Below are positions 8,583-15,389 of a stretch of 64,000 nt of DNA, one piece after another. Position 1 is the stretch's first letter. The number at the start of each line of letters is the position of its first letter. The notes beneath the pieces were generated by a model that was not told the origin of the DNA, ran no database searches, and worked only from the letters and a program-made list of their open reading frames with translations. Origin of the DNA: CADEDV01 sp964596345 (GTDB taxonomy: Bacteria > Bacteroidota > Bacteroidia > Chitinophagales > Chitinophagaceae); the NCBI GenBank assembly GCA_964596345.1, contig CAZQSZ010000001.1, positions 1-64,000 of the forward strand, read 5' to 3'. Made by a program: the position numbers and the translations under genes.

Positions 8583-9200
8583 TTAGGCAGCAGATTTTTG
8601 AAAACTGCAGAATAAAAAATTCTGTATTGTATTAAAGGGTGTCAGGTGATCGGTATGAATACACCTGATCTTTTTAAACCATTTTTTTAATGTACCGGTC
8701 AGTGCGTTCTCTGTATATTGTTTTACCGGGAGGCCGCTGCATTTTTCCGGGCCACTCTCCGAAAAAGTGCCGATCAGCAATTTGCCACCCTCTTTCATAG
8801 CATTGTTGGCAACGGATAAGTAAGCCGCTATTTCTTCCCGGGTAGTCAGGAAATGGAAGGCAGCCCGGTCGTGCCAGTAATCATATTTACGGACCGGATT
8901 AAATTCGGTAATATCACTAACGATCCAGTTGACAAGGGAAGCTCTTTCTCCTAACCGTTGTTTTGCTTTTTCGATTGCCACGGAAGAAATATCCAGCACA
9001 GTGATATCGGTATAGCCTGCGAGCAGCAGGTGATCAACAAAATAGCTGTCCCCGGCTCCCACATCAATGATGGCCGCATCTGTTGGAATGGACAGTTCTT
9101 TTAAGAAGTCCAGCGAGACCTGCGGCGTGGGCTGGTACCAGCTGACATCCGTGAAGGATTTGCTGGTATAGACCTTTTCCCAGTGTTGTTGTTGCGCCAT
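8583..9200 (-). CDS. Class I SAM methyltransferase, first gene of the ars operon
   Basis: A 205-residue Rossmann methyltransferase. SAM motif I is IIDVGAGDSYFVDHLL (residues 44-59). The acidic loop VLDIS follows and motif IV-like residues are YDYWHDRAAFHFL. Its N-terminus WEKVYTSKSFTDVSWYQPTP is characteristic of a TehB/thiol-methyltransferase-like group that often detoxifies small molecules. It is promoter-proximal to arsR and co-transcribed, so it is probably induced by arsenic. Its substrate is unknown; a second arsenical or thiol methylation step is inference only. Confidence 0.7.
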   Translation of the reverse strand: MAQQQHWEKVYTSKSFTDVSWYQPTPQVSLDFLKELSIPTDAAIIDVGAGDSYFVDHLLLAGYTDITVLDISSVAIEKAKQRLGERASLVNWIVSDITEFNPVRKYDYWHDRAAFHFLTTREEIAAYLSVANNAMKEGGKLLIGTFSESGPEKCSGLPVKQYTENALTGTLKKWFKKIRCIHTDHLTPFNTIQNFLFCSFQKSAA

Positions 9201-9202
9201 TG

Positions 9203-9233
9203 TTTAATCTTATATCGCAAATATACGATTAAA
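9203..9233 (-). promoter_or_regulatory. ars promoter with probable ArsR operator
   Basis: On the minus strand the -7 element TATATTTG (9218-9225) matches TAnnTTTG. It is embedded in nested inverted repeats: inner ATCG/CGAT arms at 9214-9217 and 9226-9229, and outer 7-bp arms TTTAATC (9203-9209) and GATTAAA (9227-9233). A dimeric ArsR binding here would cover the promoter. The element ends 17 nt before the ATG at 9200. Confidence 0.6.
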
Positions 9234-9278
9234 GAAGCTAGACGAGCAAATAAAAGTTTATGAATTAGCGGAAAACTC

Positions 9279-10175
9279 TTATGAGCGGCTTTTTTTCACC
9301 AGCGAAATGATCACCCCGCTGGCAATGATGCAGAGGATGCCGGTCAGTGACATCCAGTCGGGAAAAGCATCGCCCAGTGCCATACCAATGAAGACGGAGA
9401 AGACGATATTGGCATAACCAATCGCAGAAACCATACCCGCCTTATCGGCTCCATAGGCTTTGGTCACGAAGTATTGGCCAAACAAAGCGGCGAGGCCCAG
9501 CCATAGCACATAGAACCATTCCATACCCGCCGGCCATTTCCAGCGGATAAAGAAAACATCATCTGCAGGCACATGAAAAAGATAGCCGCAGCCCATAAAA
9601 GTTAAGGGGATCAAAACGCCGGTGCCGATAAAAGCCAGTACTATGATCCGGGTATCATAATAACCGGCCAGCCGGTTCACGGTGATATAAGCCAGGGCTG
9701 AGGTTATACCAGAAAGCAAACCCGCCACATGATAATACCAGGGAAAATGAATAGCCGGTTTATAGATGAGTAACATACCGAGAAAGCCAAGCACAACTGC
9801 CAGTAATACAACACGGCCATGGTATTCCCGGAACAATAAAAAAGAAAATACAGCAATGAATAAGGCAGAGGTCAGGTTGTAGGTCATGGCGGTGCCCAGC
9901 GGCAGATGAAGAATACAATACAATAAAGTGTACAAAGCCGTTGTACCCATCATGCCCCGGAAAAGGAGCAGATGAAACTTGCCGCCTTTGTTGACCGGCG
10001 GCCGCATCATAAACCCGGCTATTAGTACCAGCAGTCCGACGAGGTTTCTCCAGAACACCAGCTGGCCCGCACCAAAACTTCCTTTCAGCAATTTGGCAGC
10101 ACCACCCATTAATGAAAAACCCAATGCTGCCAGGAGCATATAGATGATTCCTTTATAGCGGGGGTCAATAGACAT
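9279..10175 (-). CDS. EamA/DMT family transporter
   Basis: A 298-residue protein with ten hydrophobic segments arranged as two EamA repeats. The first starts GIIYMLLAALGFSLMGGAAKLLKG and the second spans WYYHVAGLLSGITSALAYITVNRLAG onward. The N-terminal FWRNLVGLLVLI segment is typical of the S-adenosylmethionine-uptake/RhaT-like branch. These proteins move metabolites across the inner membrane; the substrate is not readable. Its ATG overlaps the aminotransferase stop (TGATG), so they form a coupled pair. Confidence 0.8.
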   Translation of the reverse strand: MSIDPRYKGIIYMLLAALGFSLMGGAAKLLKGSFGAGQLVFWRNLVGLLVLIAGFMMRPPVNKGGKFHLLLFRGMMGTTALYTLLYCILHLPLGTAMTYNLTSALFIAVFSFLLFREYHGRVVLLAVVLGFLGMLLIYKPAIHFPWYYHVAGLLSGITSALAYITVNRLAGYYDTRIIVLAFIGTGVLIPLTFMGCGYLFHVPADDVFFIRWKWPAGMEWFYVLWLGLAALFGQYFVTKAYGADKAGMVSAIGYANIVFSVFIGMALGDAFPDWMSLTGILCIIASGVIISLVKKSRS

Positions 10176-11317
10176 CAGATGCGGGCTAATTTTTCAACCG
10201 CGGCCTCCAGTGTTTCTTTCTTTTTTGAAAAACAAAAACGCAGCACTTTATCATCTTTCCCGTTTTGGTAAAAAGCAGAAACGGGGATCGTGGCCACGCC
10301 GGCTTCTTTGGTAAGACGAATAGCAAAGTCTTTATCTGCTTCCTCACTGATCTGTTCATAGGTGCCACAGATAAAATAACTGCCGTACGAATCTTTCAGC
10401 GAGAATCTTGTTGCCTGCATCAGTTGTTTGAAATAGTCTCTTTTCTCCTGTATAAACGAAGACAGTGACAGGTAAGCCTCCTTTTGCTTAAGAAATGTGG
10501 CTAATGCCACTTGTGCAGGTGTAAAACAGCTAAAGCAATTATACTGGTGTACTTTCCTGAACTCTTTGGTCAGAGCTGCCGGGGCAATACAATAGCCCAG
10601 CTTCCAGCCGGTGCAGTTATAAGTTTTGCCAAAGGAAAAGCAGACAAAACTCCGTTGCAGCAGGTCGGGGTAACGCAGCATACTCTGGTGCGGGATATGA
10701 TCAAAGATCAGGTGTTCATATACTTCATCACTGATGATGAAAATATTGGTGCCCTCCGTGATCTTTCTCAGTTCCTGTATATCGTTTTCACCGATCACAC
10801 TTCCCGTCGGGTTATGTGGCGAATTAATAATGATCGCTTTTGTTTTTGGCGTCACCGCTTTTTTCACGGCCTGCCAGTCAATATGATAATTGGGATAGAC
10901 CAGGTCAATGGTCACCGCTTTCGCCCCATTGATCTCAATATTGGGAATATAACTGTCGTAAGCCGGTTCAAATACGATCACTTCATCACCCGGCTGCAGG
11001 ATAGCAGTAAGCGACGAATAGATCGCATAAGTGCCACCGGGAGTAATGGTGATCTCTGTTTCCGGGTTGATATTTGCAGCATATAAGAACTCCGCTTTTT
11101 CAGCGATGGCTTCCCGCAACGGCATCCAGCCCGGCATGGGCGCATACTGGTTGAAATTATTTGTCATGGCCTCGGTCACCAGCCCCGTCAGTTCATGGCT
11201 CATCGGGAAATCAGGAAAACCCTGGCCCAGGTTTACGGCTTTGTATTCATTCGCTAAAGCACTCATCACCGTGAAAATGGTGGTGCCGACCTTGGGGAGT
11301 TTGGATGGGAGTTGCAA
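10175..11317 (-). CDS. Methionine/kynurenine aminotransferase, PLP class I
   Basis: A 380-residue fold-type I aminotransferase. The N-terminus SKLPKVGTTIFTVMSALANEY and LGQGFPDF match YbdL-type methionine aminotransferases. INSPHNPTG gives the cofactor Asn, SDEVYEHL the Asp and Tyr, and SFGKTYNCTGWKLGY the Schiff-base Lys. YbdL normally has HATGWK after the Lys-Thr-Tyr; here it is NCTGWK. The C-terminal Arg in LRFCFSKK binds the substrate carboxylate. The start is TTG 11317, because no in-frame ATG precedes the conserved SKLP segment. Likely role: methionine salvage from 2-keto-4-methylthiobutyrate. Confidence 0.85.
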   Translation of the reverse strand: MQLPSKLPKVGTTIFTVMSALANEYKAVNLGQGFPDFPMSHELTGLVTEAMTNNFNQYAPMPGWMPLREAIAEKAEFLYAANINPETEITITPGGTYAIYSSLTAILQPGDEVIVFEPAYDSYIPNIEINGAKAVTIDLVYPNYHIDWQAVKKAVTPKTKAIIINSPHNPTGSVIGENDIQELRKITEGTNIFIISDEVYEHLIFDHIPHQSMLRYPDLLQRSFVCFSFGKTYNCTGWKLGYCIAPAALTKEFRKVHQYNCFSCFTPAQVALATFLKQKEAYLSLSSFIQEKRDYFKQLMQATRFSLKDSYGSYFICGTYEQISEEADKDFAIRLTKEAGVATIPVSAFYQNGKDDKVLRFCFSKKKETLEAAVEKLARI

Positions 11318-11374
11318 GGGAGCAATTTGAAAATGAGATAATGTGCAAATTAATCAATGAAACCAAGCGGAAGA

Positions 11375-11704
11375 TCAGTTTTTCTTTTTACCCACCACCA
11401 ATTCATAGGAATGATCGATCCATTCTTTGAGTTGTTTATTGGAAACAGAACCGTCCACTACAATGGTATTCCAGTGTTTCTTGTTCATATGATAACCAGG
11501 TAATACACAGGAAAATACTTCCCGCAGTTCAATAGCTTTATCCGGGTCGCATTTTACATTGAAGCGCAGTTCTGCTTCATCAAGTCCTGTTAACAGGAAT
11601 ACTTTATTATTGACCTTGAACACTAAGGTATCCGGCCCGAAAGGAAGTGTTTCTTCCACCCCCGGTTTGGATAAGCAGTACTCCCGTAAACTTTCAATAT
11701 TCAT
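11375..11704 (-). CDS. MmcQ/YjbR family protein
   Basis: A 109-residue YjbR/CyaY-like fold protein. It shows the family pattern: an N-terminal helix (SLREYCLSKPGVEETLPFGPD), a beta-sheet with LVFKVNNKVFLL and LRFNVKCDP, then GYHMNKKHWNTIVVDG and a C-terminal helix LKEWIDHSYELV. Homologues are described as DNA-binding-like, but no biochemical role is firm. The frame extends to TTG 11713; ATG 11704 begins 1 nt after the RidA stop. Confidence 0.8.
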   Translation of the reverse strand: MNIESLREYCLSKPGVEETLPFGPDTLVFKVNNKVFLLTGLDEAELRFNVKCDPDKAIELREVFSCVLPGYHMNKKHWNTIVVDGSVSNKQLKEWIDHSYELVVGKKKN

Positions 11705-11705
11705 A

Positions 11706-12092
11706 TTATGCAATAATGGCGGTGGCTTCTATTTCGATCAGGTATTCCGGATCTATTAAACCTTTTACTTCGATCATGCTGGTGCACGGTTTGACCTGGC
11801 TAAAGAATTCACCATGAGCTTTACCATATTCTTCCCAGCGGGCAATATCGGTCACAAACATTCTTGTCCTCACGACATCCTGCAGGGAGGCACCGGCTCT
11901 TTTCAACACCGCCTCTATTTTTTCAATGATAAACTTTGTTTGTGCATAGGCATCATCTTTTCCCACCAGCTGGCTGTTTTCATCAACGGCCACTGTTCCT
12001 GTGACTTCAATGGTATTACCAATCTTCACGGCACGGCTGTAGCCGACAATATCTTCCCATTTGGCTCCCGACGAATAGTTGGTTCTTTGCAT
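11706..12092 (-). CDS. RidA family enamine/imine deaminase
   Basis: A 128-residue YjgF/YER057c/UK114 (RidA) protein. RidA homotrimers hydrolyse reactive 2-aminoacrylate-type enamines released by PLP enzymes. The signature Arg is in VVRTRMFVTDIARW, and the Glu in LIEIEATAII completes the active site. It sits in the same direction upstream of yjbR, two genes before the PLP aminotransferase, consistent with metabolic housekeeping for PLP chemistry. Subfamily uncertain. Confidence 0.88.
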   Translation of the reverse strand: MQRTNYSSGAKWEDIVGYSRAVKIGNTIEVTGTVAVDENSQLVGKDDAYAQTKFIIEKIEAVLKRAGASLQDVVRTRMFVTDIARWEEYGKAHGEFFSQVKPCTSMIEVKGLIDPEYLIEIEATAIIA

Positions 12093-12180
12093 ATAATTTA
12101 TTTCTCCTGTTATGATAAAGCAGTAAAGGATGTAACAACCTTTCGTGGAATCCCCCTTGCTCTTTTTCTCTTAGCTCCTC

Positions 12181-12903
12181 TTAGCTTTTTATTTCTATAT
12201 TTTCATTTTTGATCAGCGGTTCGCCCTGCATTCTTAAAAAGATCTGTACCACCGTGACCACATCTTTCTGGCAATAGGTCACAATGCGTTCCGTATTCTT
12301 TTCTTTCCAGTACACTTCCCAGACCATGCTGCCATCAATATCATCTTTGGGTGTGGCAATACCAAGGGCATGGGCCAGCAGGTTGAGTGATGTATAACTT
12401 TTAAAATCACCAAACTTCCAGAGCTCCATGGTATCCAGGTGACTTACTTCCCAGGGTTTTTTGCCGCTGGCATTGAGAATACCGGGGATAGGAAGCCCGT
12501 TGATGATCAGCCTGCGGCACAAATAAGGAAAGTCAAACTCTTTCCCATTGTGGGCACATAAAAATTTGGGATCACCGGCCGACCATTTTTTCAGCATCTC
12601 TGAAAACTCATGCAATACTATTTTTTCATTATCACCTGCAAAGGATTTGAGAACGATCTTTTTCTGTTCTCCGGTTCCTTGTAACACACCACAGCTGATG
12701 CAGATGATCTTTCCGAATTCTGCATAGATGCCTGCTCTTGGATAAATGCTTTCGGTGGTTTCATCTTCCCGGTTACGGAGCAAGGCTTCTGCTTTTTTGG
12801 TCCAGAGATCTTTCCAGTCGTTGGGCACCAACTCAAAAGAGGGGTGCTGCGGCACAGTTTCAATATCGAGAAAAAGAATGTTGTGGAGGGGATAAGGGGT
12901 CAT
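12181..12903 (-). CDS. PolB-like 3'-5' exonuclease (DEDD fold)
   Basis: A 240-residue predicted 3'-5' exonuclease related to the proofreading domain of B-family DNA polymerases. ExoI-like LFLDIETVPQ supplies the first Asp and Glu; FLCAHNGKEFDFPYLCRRL supplies Asn and Asp; the last Asp is in IVTYCQKDVVTVVQIFL. No polymerase domain follows. The frame opens at a TTG (12960) inside the upstream terminator; ATG 12903 places MTPYPLHN just ahead of the first motif. Confidence 0.8.
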   Translation of the reverse strand: MTPYPLHNILFLDIETVPQHPSFELVPNDWKDLWTKKAEALLRNREDETTESIYPRAGIYAEFGKIICISCGVLQGTGEQKKIVLKSFAGDNEKIVLHEFSEMLKKWSAGDPKFLCAHNGKEFDFPYLCRRLIINGLPIPGILNASGKKPWEVSHLDTMELWKFGDFKSYTSLNLLAHALGIATPKDDIDGSMVWEVYWKEKNTERIVTYCQKDVVTVVQIFLRMQGEPLIKNENIEIKS

Positions 12904-12928
12904 AAAAAGAATTGTAACTAAAATTAAA

Positions 12929-12956
12929 AAATCCCCGGCATAATTACCGGGGATTT
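12929..12956 (-). terminator. Intrinsic terminator of manC
   Basis: A 10-bp perfect stem: AAATCCCCGG-type arm at 12929-12938, 8-nt loop 12939-12946, arm CCGGGGATTT-type at 12947-12956. On the minus strand it is followed by a T-run. It begins 5 nt after the stop codon of the GDP-mannose pyrophosphorylase. Confidence 0.85.
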
Positions 12957-12960
12957 CCAA

Positions 12961-14043
12961 TTATAAGAATTTATCTCCTTTATTTCGTTTCACCTCGGCC
13001 ACATATTCTTTGATCTCCTGTTCCTGGTCTTTCTTGCAAATCAGCAATACATCTTTGGTGTCTACAATAATATAATCATGCAAGCCCTGTAACAATACTA
13101 ATTTATTATCGGGAACATGCACCATGCAGTTATTCGCATCCACCACCATCACACTGTTGCCCGACACGGCATTGCCGAAATAGTCTTTCTCCATATTTTC
13201 CCAGGCACTGTTCCAGGTGCCGAGATCACTCCAGGAAAAGGAAGCAGGGATCACATATACATTATCTGCTTTTTCCATGATGCCGAAATCGATCGAGATA
13301 TTGGTACACTGGGGATAGATCTGTTCAATGGCTTCGGCCTCTTCCGGGGTATTGAATTTGTCTTTCTCAGCGGCAAACACTTCATACATTTCCGGGAGAT
13401 GCTTTTCAAAGGCAGTAATGATATTGCTTACTTTCCAGGTAAAGATGCCAGCATTCCATAAAAAATCACCACTGGCAATAAATGCTTTTGCCAGCTCTTC
13501 ATTGGGTTTCTCGGTAAAGGTTTTTACTTTATGGATATCCGGGGCCGCTTCAATGGTATCGTGTTGTATATAACCATAGCCGGTGTTGGGATAGGTGGGT
13601 TTTATACCAATGGTAACAAAGGCATTGATATGATCGACAAAATTCAGTGCTTTGGTGGCGGTCTTAATGAACTCCTCTGTATCCAGGATCAGGTTGTCAG
13701 AAGGTGCTGCGATCATCACCGCTTTGGGATCCTTCTTCATCAGCTTAAAAGCAATGTATGCAATACAGGGTGCTGTGTTCTTGCGGGAAGGTTCACTGAT
13801 TATATTTTCACCAGAGATATGAGGTAATTGTTTTTTTACCAGCTCTACATAATCCTGCGAGGTAACAATGTAGATGTTTTCTTTGGGTACAAACTTGCTG
13901 TAGCGTTCAAAGGTCTGCTGGATCAGCGTTTTTCCTACATTCAGTATGTCGAGAAACTGTTTCGGATAGTTCGTACGGCTCATGGGCCAGAACCGGCTGC
14001 CGATGCCGCCGGCCATAATGGCTACGTAGTGATGTTTGTTCAT
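12961..14043 (-). CDS. manC: Mannose-1-phosphate guanylyltransferase
   Basis: A 360-residue nucleotidyltransferase that makes GDP-mannose from mannose-1-phosphate and GTP for surface glycans. The pyrophosphorylase signature is AIMAGGIGSRFWPMSRTNYPKQFL (residues 9-32), followed by EPSRKNTAPCIAY, APSDNLI, TFTEKPN, FLWNAGIFTWK and SFSWSDLGTW. This is the short monofunctional form without the phosphomannose isomerase domain. It begins at ATG 14043, downstream of kdsD, and is ended by a strong terminator. Confidence 0.92.
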   Translation of the reverse strand: MNKHHYVAIMAGGIGSRFWPMSRTNYPKQFLDILNVGKTLIQQTFERYSKFVPKENIYIVTSQDYVELVKKQLPHISGENIISEPSRKNTAPCIAYIAFKLMKKDPKAVMIAAPSDNLILDTEEFIKTATKALNFVDHINAFVTIGIKPTYPNTGYGYIQHDTIEAAPDIHKVKTFTEKPNEELAKAFIASGDFLWNAGIFTWKVSNIITAFEKHLPEMYEVFAAEKDKFNTPEEAEAIEQIYPQCTNISIDFGIMEKADNVYVIPASFSWSDLGTWNSAWENMEKDYFGNAVSGNSVMVVDANNCMVHVPDNKLVLLQGLHDYIIVDTKDVLLICKKDQEQEIKEYVAEVKRNKGDKFL

Positions 14044-14051
14044 TGTGTTCT

Positions 14052-14106
14052 GTTGAAAAGTTGACTGGTTTATAAGTTGACAGGGATCGCCTGTTAACTT
14101 GTCAAC
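14052..14106. repeat. 8-bp-period GTTGAC inverted repeat
   Basis: Units GTTGAAAA, GTTGACTG, GTTTATAA and GTTGACAG follow each other every 8 bp from 14052. After a 5-6 nt centre the reverse complement continues with CTGTTAAC and TTGTCAAC. The innermost arms form a ~10-bp hairpin with one wobble. It fills the gap between manC and kdsD. Confidence 0.6.
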
Positions 14107-15068
14107 TATATTAACCCTTCCCTGATCAGGTCATGCAAATGTATGATGCCTGCATATTTCCTGTTTTCTGTAACCGCCAGTTGCGTAATTTCTTTTTTTC
14201 GCAAGAGATCCAAAGCGTCCACGGCCATTTCATCGGGGCCGATGACAATGGGATCCTTTGTCATAATATCCCCGGCTGTTATTTTATTGATCTGTACATT
14301 TTTTTCCAGCATCCGGCGCAGGTCCCCATCGGTAATGATGCCGAGTAAATGATTCTCCGGATCCACCACGGCGGTAATACCCAATCTTTTTTGGGTCATC
14401 TCCACGATCACTTCTTTTAAGGAATCACCTGCCAATACTTTTGGTTTTTCATTATTCACATAAAGATCGGACACCCGCAGGTATAATTTCTTTCCCAGTG
14501 AACCGCCGGGATGGAACTTGGCAAAATCATCCGATTGAAAGCCGTTCAGCTCCATCAGGCAAACCGCCAGCGCATCTCCCATTACTAATTGTGCCGTCGT
14601 ACTGGAAGTAGGCGCCAGGTTATTAGGACAAGCTTCCTGCTCAACGGTTGTATTTAAAATGATATCAGAGAGTTTGGCTAATGACGACTCCACATTACCC
14701 ACGATACTGATCAGCGTATTTCCAAAATTCCTGATCAGGGGAACCAGCACTTTTATCTCGGGGCTTTCCCCGCTTTTACTGATAATAATGACCACATCCT
14801 GCTCCTGCACCATACCGAGGTCGCCATGGATGGCATCAGCAGCATGCATAAAAATGGAAGGAGTACCGGTGGAGTTGAAGGTGGCCACGATCTTCTGGGC
14901 AATGACGGCGCTTTTGCCTATCCCGCTGATAACCACCCTTCCTTTGCATTTTGAAATGGCAGCTATTGCTTTTTCAAAATCAGCATTGATAAAGGCAGCC
15001 AGCCCTGCAATGGATTGAGCCTCCAGCCGGATGGTGTCTAAAGCGATCTTTTTAATGTCAATGGCCAT
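14106..15068 (-). CDS. kdsD: Arabinose-5-phosphate isomerase, SIS-CBS-CBS
   Basis: A 320-residue KdsD/KpsF/GutQ-type enzyme converting ribulose-5-phosphate to arabinose-5-phosphate, first step to KDO of lipopolysaccharide. An N-terminal SIS domain (about 35-165) carries GRVVISGIGKSAVIAQKI, ISKSGESPEI and APTSSTTAQLVMGDALAV. Two CBS domains follow (about 205-320; LGITAVVDPENHLLGIITDGDLRRML and ITQLAVTENRKYAGIIHLHDLI). The frame has an upstream TTG, but the -7 element at 15078-15085 makes ATG 15068 the start. Confidence 0.9.
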   Translation of the reverse strand: MAIDIKKIALDTIRLEAQSIAGLAAFINADFEKAIAAISKCKGRVVISGIGKSAVIAQKIVATFNSTGTPSIFMHAADAIHGDLGMVQEQDVVIIISKSGESPEIKVLVPLIRNFGNTLISIVGNVESSLAKLSDIILNTTVEQEACPNNLAPTSSTTAQLVMGDALAVCLMELNGFQSDDFAKFHPGGSLGKKLYLRVSDLYVNNEKPKVLAGDSLKEVIVEMTQKRLGITAVVDPENHLLGIITDGDLRRMLEKNVQINKITAGDIMTKDPIVIGPDEMAVDALDLLRKKEITQLAVTENRKYAGIIHLHDLIREGLI

Positions 15069-15077
15069 AAGAAGGGG

Positions 15078-15085
15078 CAAAATTA
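15078..15085 (-). promoter_or_regulatory. kdsD -7 element
   Basis: TAATTTTG on the minus strand matches TAnnTTTG and ends 9 nt before ATG 15068, implying a very short leader. Confidence 0.55.
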
Positions 15086-15389
15086 GAGGATTTGCTATGA
15101 ACCAGCAGGTCTTTATGCAAGCGTTACCCCTGAATTTTAACGGATCTGACCGGCTAAACAGGGAATCAAGTCGTACCTTCGCCGTCCTCTAAAAAAGGGG
15201 CCTGTGTAGCCTGTCAGGAAGTCCTGCCACCCCCGCCCCGCTGATTAGAAAGAGAAAACACTTATTCACCCGATAATTGTTTCTGACCCGGTCTTAAAAA
15301 TGATCGCCGGGAGAAATAAGATCGGTCAAAAATGAGTAACTTAATAAATCTGCAGTTTTATTGAGAACTGCGATGGAAATCTAAGAGTA
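15086..15389. other. Divergent intergenic region kdsD-recQ
   Basis: No gene seen. It contains TACCTTCG (15175-15182), one base from a -7 element, which could serve recQ with a long leader. A small inverted repeat GCAGTT/AACTGC (15352-15357 and 15366-15371) lies just before the recQ ATG. A C-rich block occupies about 15225-15240. Confidence 0.4.

Noticed and set aside
10511..11086. 191-codon plus-strand frame over the aminotransferase
   Set aside because: Antisense to a well-supported PLP enzyme with all motifs; no recognisable domain.
14052..14106. kdsD terminator from the GTTGAC hairpin
   Set aside because: The stem has a wobble and no U-tract on either strand, so it is listed as a repeat only.
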